Source of the DNA: JBPCRW01 sp050996405 | Lineage (GTDB): Bacteria; Acidobacteriota; Blastocatellia; Pyrinomonadales; Pyrinomonadaceae | Assembly: GCA_050996405.1 (NCBI GenBank) | Contig: JBPCRW010000126.1 | Span: 1-5,789, forward strand | Direction of reading: 5' to 3' | Length of the DNA: 5,789 nt | In this document: one piece after another, positions 1-5,313 of the stretch | Layout of the letters: every line of letters starts with the position of its first letter | Position numbering within the stretch: position 1 is the first letter of the stretch | Notes under the pieces: generated by a model | What the model was told of the DNA's origin: nothing | The model's database searches: none | What the model saw: only the letters and a program-made list of their open reading frames with translations | Position numbers and translations under genes: made by a program

Positions 1-62
1 GTTCGAAGTTTTCTACTCCGACCTTTCGATGTGAGGGAACTGGACACGGTTCGTTTCCTTCG

Positions 63-96
63 AAAAAAAAAAAACGGTTAGACCCGCGTCGGACCG
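63..96 (-). terminator. Possible intrinsic terminator after the lytic transglycosylase
   Basis: Read on the minus strand, a small GC-rich stem is followed immediately by twelve T residues (the A run at 63-74 on the plus strand). The stem pairs 75-78 with 93-96 (CGGT/ACCG) and 84-86 with 90-92 (CCG/CGG), with a five-base bulge on one side. It lies about 33 bases past the stop codon of the gene at 129-947, where a terminator is expected. The T run is striking but the stem is short and bulged, so the call is tentative. The rest of 1-128 shows no convincing gene. Confidence 0.35.
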
Positions 97-128
97 CAAG
101 GGTATTTGACCAAGAGGAGAAGAAAAAT

Positions 129-947
129 TTATTGATTGACGAGCCGCATCCGACCGTCTGGCAATTTTATCGTCAAAGGATTACGCTCGTAAGTCGTCAA
201 AGGCGCGGATTCTTTCTTTTCGAGTTTCGCAACCTGCGTGGATGAAACTTTAACCGCTTTAACGGCGTTCGGATTTCTGATTGAATTGTAACGCTCTGAA
301 ATGCGGCGGACATATTCCTGCGTTTCCGAATACGGCGGAATTTGATTTCCGTATTTCATCACCGCGCCTTCGCCCGCGTTGTAACCGGCGAGCGCGAGAT
401 TTACATCGTTACCGAAAGTGTCCATCAGCCAGCGCATATATTTTACGCCGCCTTCGATGTTCTGCTTCGGATTGTAAATATCCGTCACGCCGAAACGAAT
501 CGCCGTTCCGGGCATCAACTGCATCAGCCCGCGCGCGCCTTTGTAAGATGTCGCTTTGATTTTGAAAGTAGATTCCTGGTGCATCTGCGAATAAATTAGC
601 AGCGGGTCGATGCCGTTGCGAACGCACGAATCCACGATATAAGAATCAACCACCGCATCGCCGGTCGTAAAACTGTCCAGCGAAGTTCCCAGCGACATCA
701 TCAGTTTCGTTTTCGGAAGCTGAGAGATTTTTAAACCGGTGGTATTTTGATTGCTCGCCCTGACCTGCGCGGTTTTCTTGACCAATTTTTTATCCGCCGC
801 GTTTATTTGAGGTTTTGGAACGGCAGGCGTAAACACCTGAACGCCGCGAGTCGTGTCGAAATTATCAAAAACGCGCACCCGCGTTTGCGCGAAAGAAGAC
901 GTGCAAAGCAGACAGTTAAACGCGGCGAAAATTAGAATTTTCTTCAT
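129..947 (-). CDS. Secreted SLT-type lytic transglycosylase
   Basis: A 272-residue protein predicted to cleave the MurNAc-GlcNAc bond of peptidoglycan non-hydrolytically, outside the cytoplasm. Residues 1-21 form a signal peptide (MKK, hydrophobic core, SSFA-Q cleavage site). Residues 22-100 are a low-complexity linker rich in Lys, Gln and Thr. The SLT (goose-lysozyme-like) domain covers about 100-222. It has the catalytic glutamate E125 in QMHQES, the GARGLMQLMP block at 137-146, NIEGGVKYM at 163-171, AGYNAGEGAV at 187-196 and the IPPYSETQEYV block at 203-212. These are the usual family 1 motifs in the usual order. The tail (223-272) is Lys-rich with no recognised domain. The ATG at 945-947 puts the signal peptide at the N-terminus. 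It is transcribed divergently from the CBS-domain gene. The family is clear; the precise role (wall turnover or an envelope machine) cannot be read from this context. Confidence 0.93.
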   Translation of the reverse strand: MKKILIFAAFNCLLCTSSFAQTRVRVFDNFDTTRGVQVFTPAVPKPQINAADKKLVKKTAQVRASNQNTTGLKISQLPKTKLMMSLGTSLDSFTTGDAVVDSYIVDSCVRNGIDPLLIYSQMHQESTFKIKATSYKGARGLMQLMPGTAIRFGVTDIYNPKQNIEGGVKYMRWLMDTFGNDVNLALAGYNAGEGAVMKYGNQIPPYSETQEYVRRISERYNSIRNPNAVKAVKVSSTQVAKLEKKESAPLTTYERNPLTIKLPDGRMRLVNQ

Positions 948-1285
948 TGGATTCTTTAGGTTAAATTTTTATTGAAAACTTTTTAGGTCGCCTTCCGCCT
1001 TTCCGTCAAGGAAAAAATACTCGCCCGAAAAACACACTTCGGACATAAACGGTCGTTGATTCCCGGTCTCAAACCGCTTTCGACACCCGACATTCAAGCG
1101 TCTCTATTTAAAAGAAACTCGGAAAACTTTATAAATTCCAAAAAATTAAAAGAAATTTTTTATCTGCCAAAAAGTTTTAACAAACGGCGAGTGAAATACA
1201 TTTTCGGCTGCATAAAATTTTACACAGCCAAAAAAATTTTCTTCGCGCTACAATCTTTTGCCGAGATTGTTTATCTTTAAAGTTG
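948..1285. other. Divergent AT-rich intergenic region
   Basis: These 338 bases lie between two divergent starts and should contain both promoters. For the rightward gene, TACAAT at 1249-1254 is a reasonable -10 box, but no good -35 sits 16-18 bases upstream. An imperfect inverted repeat, GGCTG at 1206-1210 with CAGCC at 1225-1229, encloses the palindrome TAAAATTTTA (1213-1222) just upstream of that -10; it could be an operator. An AT-only hairpin pairs 1140-1147 with 1154-1161. An open frame from a TTG near 1056 to 1280 has no Shine-Dalgarno and a Lys/Phe/Ile-rich translation typical of AT-rich non-coding DNA, so it is not called. Confidence 0.4.
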
Positions 1286-2530
1286 ATGCTTTATCTGTCG
1301 CAAATTATCGGTCGCCCGATTACGGATGTCGAAGGCGAAAAAATCGCCGCGATACGCGATGTGGTCGTGCATTACGGGGCGGAAGATTATCCGCCCGTCA
1401 GCGGAATTATGGCGCGTTACGGGCGACGAAATTTTTTTATTCCGCGCAGTAATATCGCCGCGTTGAATGAAACGGGCGCGCGGCTCAATGTTGATGTTTT
1501 AAATTTAAATCCGTTCACGCGCCGCGCCGGAGAGGTTTTGCTGGCGAAAGATGTGTTGGATAAACAACTAATTGACGTTGACGGCAAGCGCGTCGTGCGC
1601 GTCAACGATGTGCAGATTATCGAAGTCGGCGATGAATGGCGCGTGACCGGCGCGGATGTCAGTTTGCAGGGTTTTCTGCGCCGTCTGATGCCCGCCGGAT
1701 TTTACGCTAATCGTTTGGTCGAAGTGATTGACTGGGCGGATGTCGGCTATCTGGCGACTGATACGGTTGCCGCCGCCGTCCAGTTAAAGTCTTCCAAAGA
1801 TAAACTTTCGCGGCTTCATCCGGTTGAAATCGCACAGCTCGCCGAATCGCTTTCGCCGATTCACCGCACGGAAATCGTCGAATCGCTTGACGACGAAATC
1901 GCCGCCGATACGCTCGAAGAAATGTCCACCGAAGCGCAGGCGCAAATCCTGGAAGAAATGGACGGCGAACGCGCCGCCGATATTCTCGAAGAAATGTCGC
2001 CGGATGACGCGGTTGACGTTTTGGGCGAGATGAACGAGGAAAAAGCGCAGCAGCTTTTCGACCTGATGGAAGACGACGAACGGGCGGATGTGGCGGAACT
2101 AATGCCTTTCAAGAGCGACACGGCGGGCGGTTTGATGACCACCGAATTCGTCACTTTTCCAAAATCGCTGACGGTTTCGCAGGCGATTGCCAGATTGCGC
2201 GAAATGGCGGAAACGCCGAATATGATTTATTACCTCTACGTCGTCGAGAAAGAAAGTTCGTGGAAAATCTGCGGCGTTATCTCTTTACGAAGCCTGATTT
2301 TAGCCGACCCGACCTTGCCGCTTTCCGAAGTAATGCGCGACCAGTTTCAATTCGCGCACCCGTCGGATTCGGCGGAAGAAGCAGCACAGAAAATTTCCGA
2401 ATACAATCTTTTGGCGTTGCCGGTGATTGACGATTTAGGCGAGATTGCCGGAATCGTGACGGTTGACGACGCGATGGAAATTCTGCTGCCGAAAAATTTT
2501 GAAAGACGTTTGCCGAGACTTTTCGGTTAA
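1286..2530 (+). CDS. PRC-barrel / MgtE-N / CBS-pair cytoplasmic protein
   Basis: A 414-residue soluble protein. Residues 1-60 (LSQIIGRPITDVEGEKIAAI) and about 80-150 (LIDVDGKRVVRVNDVQI) look like two PRC-barrel-like beta units. Residues about 170-275 are an MgtE N-domain-type helical superhelix with repeated short motifs of the 'AADxLEEM' kind. Residues about 280-345 and 346-405 form two CBS domains, starting MTTEFVTFP and MRDQFQFA. The MgtE N and CBS domains are the cytosolic Mg2+-sensing part of MgtE channels, but no transmembrane segment follows: the protein stops after the second CBS at RRLPRLFG. It is therefore a stand-alone sensor or accessory subunit rather than a channel. From memory, relatives often sit beside an Nramp-type metal transporter; none is visible here. 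A TTG directly precedes the ATG (1283), so the start could be one codon earlier. No strong Shine-Dalgarno is seen. Domain calls are firm; ligand and partner are unknown. Confidence 0.85.
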   Translation: MLYLSQIIGRPITDVEGEKIAAIRDVVVHYGAEDYPPVSGIMARYGRRNFFIPRSNIAALNETGARLNVDVLNLNPFTRRAGEVLLAKDVLDKQLIDVDGKRVVRVNDVQIIEVGDEWRVTGADVSLQGFLRRLMPAGFYANRLVEVIDWADVGYLATDTVAAAVQLKSSKDKLSRLHPVEIAQLAESLSPIHRTEIVESLDDEIAADTLEEMSTEAQAQILEEMDGERAADILEEMSPDDAVDVLGEMNEEKAQQLFDLMEDDERADVAELMPFKSDTAGGLMTTEFVTFPKSLTVSQAIARLREMAETPNMIYYLYVVEKESSWKICGVISLRSLILADPTLPLSEVMRDQFQFAHPSDSAEEAAQKISEYNLLALPVIDDLGEIAGIVTVDDAMEILLPKNFERRLPRLFG

Positions 2531-2627
2531 AACGATTTCGGAAATTAGCAGTGAACTGAAAGTAATGCTGAAAGGAATTTTGCGGTCGGAAGCGTAGAAA
2601 ATAAAAGAAGTATGAATTTTATCCTGG

Positions 2628-2662
2628 CGAACCTGGCGGAAATATGTGTCCCGCCAGGTTCG
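2628..2662 (+). promoter_or_regulatory. 12-bp perfect hairpin in the leader of the ferritin-like gene
   Basis: CGAACCTGGCGG (2628-2639) and CCGCCAGGTTCG (2651-2662) are exact reverse complements around an 11-base loop. The left arm is preceded by a second copy of CCTGGCG (2623-2629), nine bases from the copy at 2632-2638. A competing helix can form between ATGTGTCCCG (2644-2653) and CGGG plus ACACAT (2664-2677), using the loop and part of the right arm. No T run follows on either strand, so it is not a classic terminator. It lies 40 bases upstream of the start at 2703. A weak promoter (TTGCGG at 2580-2585, TAAAAG at 2602-2607) would place it in the leader RNA. A regulatory role is inferred; a dispersed palindromic repeat is the main alternative. 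Confidence 0.45.
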
Positions 2663-2702
2663 ACGGGGAAAACACATGACAAGTTTCATTTGATGAGTAA
2701 CA

Positions 2703-3017
2703 ATGGGTTTCAATCAATATCACGAACCGGCAAACGAATTGTCGGAAGAAACGCGAACGTTCGCGCGGATGATTGCTTCGCTCGCCGAAGAAACCGATGC
2801 GATTAACTGGTATGAGCAGCGGATTTCCGTCGAGAAAGACGCTGTTGCCAAAGCCATTATGCAGAACGCGCTAAAGGAAGAATTCAAGCATTTCGGAATG
2901 GATTTGGAATTTCTCCTGCGGCGCAACTCCGAGTGGCGCGCTATCTTGCAGGAAATTCTTTTCAAAGACGGCGACATCGTGCGGCACGGCGAAAAGGCGG
3001 AAGACGATGCTGGCTGA
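2703..3017 (+). CDS. encFtn: EncFtn-family ferritin-like ferroxidase, no targeting tail seen
   Basis: A 104-residue, two-helix ferritin-like protein. It aligns by eye with the encapsulated ferritin (EncFtn) of Rhodospirillum rubrum, which oxidises Fe2+ at dimer-interface sites inside encapsulin shells. The EExDAINWYEQR block (29-40) matches EELEAVDWYDQR, and EEFKHFGMDLEFLLRRN (59-75) matches the second conserved helix. The ferroxidase ligands E32, E62 and H65 of the R. rubrum protein correspond to E30, E60 and H63. W36 and Y37 are kept, and the entry-site acidics are E29 and D32. After LFKDGDIVRHG the protein ends in a short acidic tail (EKAEDDAG). There is no GSL(K/R)-type encapsulin-targeting peptide, and no shell gene is next to it. 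No strong Shine-Dalgarno precedes the ATG; GAG at 2695-2697 is the best available. The family is secure; encapsulation in a shell is doubtful from this locus alone. Confidence 0.85.
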   Translation: MGFNQYHEPANELSEETRTFARMIASLAEETDAINWYEQRISVEKDAVAKAIMQNALKEEFKHFGMDLEFLLRRNSEWRAILQEILFKDGDIVRHGEKAEDDAG

Positions 3018-3286
3018 TAACGGAATTCAGCAGAGAATTAAAAATAATACTAAACAAAAATTTTATCGCCTTTGGCGCGACGGCGATTTTGCGTCTTTAC
3101 GGTAAAAGCATTGATTTTAAAACACTATCCGAAAATTAACGGATTTCAAAAACCAAATTGTCAGTTCGCGCATCTAAAATCCTGAAGATAAGAATTTCGT
3201 TCAAAAACTTTTGCCGAACCCGGCACGCCAGAAACAATGATTTATTTGCTTTGGATTTTGTAAAAATAATAAGGAGTTTTGTAAAA
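3018..3286 (+). promoter_or_regulatory. Spacer with promoter candidate and duplicated motif before the redoxin
   Basis: This gap likely carries the promoter of the redox operon. TTGCCG (3211-3216) and AACAAT (3233-3238), 16 bases apart, are a plausible sigma-70 pair. The 12-mer TTTTGTAAAAAT occurs twice, at 3256-3267 and 3277-3288. The copies are 21 bases apart start to start (two helical turns), and the second overlaps the start codon. A small stem (ATCCG 3127-3131, CGGAT 3140-3144) may be an end-of-transcript signal for the preceding gene but lacks a T run. An overlapping frame from ATG 3007 (about 32 codons, ending near 3105) resembles nothing known and is not called. No shell-protein remnant was seen. 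Confidence 0.35.
3271..3276 (+). promoter_or_regulatory. Shine-Dalgarno deciding the redoxin start
   Basis: AAGGAG ends ten bases before the ATG at 3287. This supports 3287 rather than an in-frame start 43 codons upstream (3158), which has no such site and would put a basic stretch ahead of a clear signal peptide. Confidence 0.75.
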
Positions 3287-3883
3287 ATGAAACGAATCAG
3301 TATTTTATTTGCATTAATTTTTGCCACCGCCGCCACCGCCGCTTCGCTTTCCAAAACGCGGGCTGACGGAAAAATCTCGGTCGGCGCGATTGTGGAAAAT
3401 TTTTCTTTGCCCGACGTTGACGGAGAAGCGCGGTCGCTCAATGATTTAAAGGGTGAAAAGGGAACGGCGATCATTTTTCTCTCGGCGCAGTGTCCGGTTG
3501 TCAAAGGCTATAATGAGCGCATCAATCAAATCGCCGACGATTATAAATCGAAAGGAATAAATTTTATCGGCATCAATTCCAACGCGAGCGAATCACTCGA
3601 TTGGGTAAAATCGAATGCGGTTGAAGTCGGTTATAAATTTCCCGTGCTGATTGACAAAGGAAATGTTTTAGCCGATAAACTCGGCGCGAATGTCACACCC
3701 GAAGTTTTTTATTTGGATGCGAAAAATGTTTTGCTTTATCACGGCGCGATTGACAACGACCGTTCGGGCAAAAACATTACCGACAATTATTTGCGAACCA
3801 CTTTTGACGCTTCGCTCGACGGTAAAAAAATTGACAGAACAAGCGCGAACGCTTTCGGCTGTTCGATTAAACGAGTCAACTAA
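3287..3883 (+). CDS. Exported redoxin (AhpC/TSA-thioredoxin fold), single active-site Cys
   Basis: A 198-residue protein with an N-terminal signal or anchor sequence (MKRISILFALIFATAATAAS) followed by a peroxiredoxin/thioredoxin-like domain at about 30-175. It shows VGAIVENFSLPDVDGEARSL (32-51), the active-site loop FLSAQCPVVKGYNERI with C69, the GINSNASES strand-loop (95-103), the cis-proline motif VTPEVFYLD (136-144), and a C-terminal AFGCSIKR motif with a second cysteine, C192. There is no CxxC. The 'CPxxxxY ... TPEVFxLD ... FGCxIKR' order is typical of a redoxin family common in Acidobacteriota and Planctomycetota. C69 and C192 could form a disulfide during catalysis, but this is inferred. 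It is followed after nine bases by a TlpA-like thioredoxin, which may be its reductant. The substrate is unknown. Confidence 0.85.
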   Translation: MKRISILFALIFATAATAASLSKTRADGKISVGAIVENFSLPDVDGEARSLNDLKGEKGTAIIFLSAQCPVVKGYNERINQIADDYKSKGINFIGINSNASESLDWVKSNAVEVGYKFPVLIDKGNVLADKLGANVTPEVFYLDAKNVLLYHGAIDNDRSGKNITDNYLRTTFDASLDGKKIDRTSANAFGCSIKRVN

Positions 3884-3892
3884 AAATTAAAA

Positions 3893-4495
3893 ATGAGAAA
3901 AATAATTTATCGAATGGAAACACTGAAAACATTTTTTTCGGTTCTTGCTCTCGTCCAAATTCTTTCGTTTGCGGCTTTTGCTCAAACGGCGAAAGAAAAA
4001 AAACCTGCGGAAAAGCCAACTCAAAGCGAAGTTAAAAACGCAAAACCGGAAACGAGCGAAACCGTTAATTTGCCAATCGTGACGCAGATTGACGGCGACG
4101 CGCTCGGAAAACTTTTAAAACCGAACGGCAAGCCCGTCCTGATAAATTTCTGGGCGACGTGGTGCGGACCGTGCGTCGAAGAATTTCCCGAACTCGTCAA
4201 AATCAATTCCGATTACAGGGAAAAACTTGATGTCAAAGCAATTTCACTTGATGATTTAGCGGAAATTAACCGCGACGTGCCAAAGTTTCTGGCGAAGGTA
4301 AAATCGGAAATTCCGGTATATTTGCTCAAAACGTCGGATGAAGATAAGGCAATCCAAAGCGTTAATAAATCGTGGCAGGGCGGCTTGCCGTTCACGATTT
4401 TGATAAACGCGGACGGAACTGTTGCCTACACGCGGCAGGGAGCAATCAATCCTAAAATCTTGCGCGGTGAAATTGATAAAATCCTTTTAAAATAA
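3893..4495 (+). CDS. TlpA/ResA-like exported thioredoxin with WCGPC
   Basis: A 200-residue thiol-disulfide oxidoreductase acting outside the cytoplasm. A hydrophobic segment at about 12-30 ends in FAAFA-Q, a likely signal peptidase site. A Lys/Glu/Pro-rich linker (31-60) follows, then a thioredoxin domain (about 62-200). The domain has INFWATWCGPCVEEFPEL with catalytic C91 and C94, the cis-proline P166 in GGLPFT, and NADGTVAYTRQG near the end. This is the layout of TlpA/ResA proteins that reduce periplasmic disulfides, for example on apocytochromes or peroxiredoxins. It starts nine bases after the redoxin stop with no clear Shine-Dalgarno, so translation is probably coupled. A second in-frame ATG (3914) also fits, since it keeps the whole signal peptide. 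A hairpin terminator follows. The fold and motif are certain; the partner is inferred from the operon. Confidence 0.9.
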   Translation: MRKIIYRMETLKTFFSVLALVQILSFAAFAQTAKEKKPAEKPTQSEVKNAKPETSETVNLPIVTQIDGDALGKLLKPNGKPVLINFWATWCGPCVEEFPELVKINSDYREKLDVKAISLDDLAEINRDVPKFLAKVKSEIPVYLLKTSDEDKAIQSVNKSWQGGLPFTILINADGTVAYTRQGAINPKILRGEIDKILLK

Positions 4496-4520
4496 GGGCG
4501 CGGGCGAAAATATCAAAGTT

Positions 4521-4560
4521 AAAGGAGCGTGAATTTTATTTAAAAAATTCACGCCTCTTT
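4521..4560. terminator. Long hairpin terminator between converging genes
   Basis: The arms 4521-4537 and 4544-4560 enclose a six-base loop (ATTTAA). The inner eleven pairs are perfect (GCGTGAATTTT with AAAATTCACGC). Next comes a two-base mismatch (GA against CT), then four more pairs (AAAG/CTTT). On the plus strand the stem ends in CTCTTTAGTTT, a short T-rich run. It lies 25 bases past the TlpA-like stop and 25 bases past the stop of the converging HTH gene (4586), so it may serve both directions. Confidence 0.7.
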
Positions 4561-4585
4561 AGTTTGTGAATTTATCCCTAAAACT

Positions 4586-4828
4586 TCAACTGTTTTTGTT
4601 GTAGCTCTTAATAAACTCTTTGAGCGAAGATTCAAAAACGTAGTAGTGATTATTAAACGAAAGCTGTTTGCCTTTGAGAATTCCGTTTTTGATATAATTA
4701 ATCAGCGTTGGGCGCGACGGGATGGACGACATTACTTTTCTCATCATCTTTTCTGCCTGTCCAAATTTGATGAGTTTATCGAATGCCGCGCCGTTTTCAT
4801 TATGATTGGCATTTCCGTTATCCACCAT
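4586..4828 (-). CDS. Small helix-turn-helix (excisionase/MerR-like) protein
   Basis: An 80-residue protein. Residues about 37-73 (PSRPTLINYIKNGILKGKQL, then HYYVFESSLKEFI) fit the small winged helix-turn-helix seen in excisionases and MerR-type DNA-binding domains: 'S.xT(L/V)xxYIxxGxL' followed by a wing and a '(S)LxxFI' helix. Residues 1-30 are Asn-rich and look unstructured. The ATG at 4828 has only a weak Shine-Dalgarno (GGTG); later in-frame ATGs (residues 28, 29, 33) would still keep the DNA-binding part. A promoter-like pair overlapping a palindrome lies just upstream, as expected for an autoregulated repressor. It is AT-rich compared with genes to its left, and no integrase or other mobile-element partner is visible. 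The HTH call is by pattern only and the target is unknown; a degraded remnant is possible. Confidence 0.6.
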   Translation of the reverse strand: MVDNGNANHNENGAAFDKLIKFGQAEKMMRKVMSSIPSRPTLINYIKNGILKGKQLSFNNHYYVFESSLKEFIKSYNKNS

Positions 4829-4860
4829 TTTTCACCGTAAGATTCACAACCGAATTCCAA

Positions 4861-4899
4861 CTCTAAAAATTTTAGAGGAGATAACCAATCTTACTTCAA
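4861..4899 (-). promoter_or_regulatory. Promoter with a palindromic operator candidate for the HTH gene
   Basis: On the minus strand, TTGAAG (4894-4899) and TCTAAA (4871-4876) are spaced by exactly 17 bases and each match four of six consensus positions. The -10 box lies inside the perfect palindrome CTCTAAAA-A-TTTTAGAG (4861-4877; two 8-bp arms, one central base). The start codon is about 43 bases downstream. A palindrome on the -10 box of a small HTH gene is the usual arrangement for an autorepressor; that function is inferred. Confidence 0.5.
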
Positions 4900-4992
4900 G
4901 TTGTTTCACAGAAGCAACATTGTTTCAGCCACACCAGAACAATACTTCCGTGATGTTTTTAAGCTGCCTAATTATCGTATTTACAGCCAAAT

Positions 4993-5073
4993 CTTAAAAT
5001 TCATTAAATTTGTAAAAATCGTTAAATCTATTAAATCCGGCAAATTCGTTAAAAATAAAAAAGGCGTTAAATC
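4993..5073. repeat. Nine tandem degenerate 9-bp units, consensus CGTTAAATC
   Basis: The 81 bases divide into nine consecutive 9-mers in one phase: CTTAAAATT, CATTAAATT, TGTAAAAAT, CGTTAAATC, TATTAAATC, CGGCAAATT, CGTTAAAAA, TAAAAAAGG, CGTTAAATC. CGTTAAATC occurs exactly at 5020-5028 and 5065-5073, and most units share NNTTAAATY. A further partial unit may follow. There are no neighbouring genes that would use the array in frame. It could be a decayed microsatellite-like array or a protein-binding iteron-like array. Confidence 0.6.
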
Positions 5074-5169
5074 CTTAAAACAGGTATTTACATTCTTGAA
5101 TTATCATTGCTGCTGTGTTGCGTGGATGAAACGAAAGGCATATTTGTTCCATCAATACAAAAAGATAAT

Positions 5170-5175
5170 GGGAGG
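5170..5175 (+). promoter_or_regulatory. Strong Shine-Dalgarno of the interrupted frame
   Basis: GGGAGG ends nine bases before the ATG at 5185. It is the best ribosome-binding site in the right half of the window and argues that the short frame after it was once a real gene. Confidence 0.6.
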
Positions 5176-5184
5176 TAAAAAATT

Positions 5185-5313
5185 ATGAAAAACAGAAATG
5201 TAAAACGACGAAAAAGTGAAGCATCAATCAATACGATGAGTGGGAATAAAACAGAAAATGAGATGGTCAAGTTTAAATGGATACAAAACTCTCTTTTCCT
5301 CCGGTATTTTTGA
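5185..5313 (+). pseudogene. 5' end of an unknown gene cut by the IS relic
   Basis: A 42-codon frame starting MKNRNVKRRKSEAS. Only the first 26 codons (5185-5262) precede the IS terminus at 5264; residues 27-42 (MVKFKWIQNSLFLRYF) are read out of the element's inverted repeat and end at a TGA inside it. The native part is very basic and polar, with KRRK, and resembles no family I know. The strong Shine-Dalgarno suggests a genuine start. The rest of the gene would lie beyond the window if the insertion is simple. An intact tiny gene that ends by chance inside the element is less likely. Confidence 0.5.
5264..5296 (+). repeat. Left terminal inverted repeat of the IS3-like element
   Basis: Starts TGGTC and ends CAAAACTCTCTTT. 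Its 33 bases match the reverse complement of 5757-5789 at 26 positions, including the outer five (TGGTC) and a block of 13 at the inner end. The stop codon of the original transposase (TAA, read from 5275-5273) lies inside this repeat. Confidence 0.85.

Larger units (their letters stand above)
4829..5184. other. AT-rich non-coding accessory stretch
   Basis: This gap of 356 bases holds the candidate promoter/operator of the HTH gene (4861-4899), the 9-bp tandem units (4993-5073) and the leader of the short frame at 5185. Plus-strand frames here (about 4806-4997 and 4901-5188) lack convincing ribosome sites, and the second merely translates the 9-bp repeat as a Lys-rich tripeptide repeat. The minus-strand frame at 5088-5270 runs antisense to the strong Shine-Dalgarno of the 5185 frame. 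None is called as a gene. Confidence 0.5.

Noticed and set aside
1..81. An open plus-strand frame at the left edge, and a GTTCGAA motif at 1-7 resembling a tRNA T-arm
   Set aside because: The 26-codon frame shows no recognisable protein. The base that should pair with G53 of a T-stem is not C, and no acceptor stem or CCA follows, so there is no tRNA end here.
1056..1280. Open frame upstream of the CBS-domain gene
   Set aside because: TTG start, no Shine-Dalgarno, low-complexity Lys/Phe/Ile translation, and it occupies the expected promoter region.
3007..3139. Short frames after the ferritin-like gene, examined as a possible shell-protein remnant or frameshifted targeting peptide
   Set aside because: In no frame did I find an encapsulin N-terminal pattern or a GSL(K/R)-type peptide.
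3158..3286. Longer start for the redoxin, 43 codons upstream
   Set aside because: It would put a basic segment ahead of a clean signal peptide, and the AAGGAG site fits only the ATG at 3287.
4993..5073. CRISPR array
   Set aside because: Units are 9 bp, contiguous and degenerate, with no spacers; no cas gene is present.
4901..5188. Plus-strand frame of 95 codons across the 9-bp array
   Set aside because: TTG start without a ribosome site; its Lys-rich repeat is only the 9-bp DNA repeat read in frame.
5088..5270. Minus-strand hydrophobic 60-codon frame
   Set aside because: It runs antisense to the well-supported start at 5185 and begins inside the IS terminus; the hydrophobicity comes from AT-rich antisense codons.
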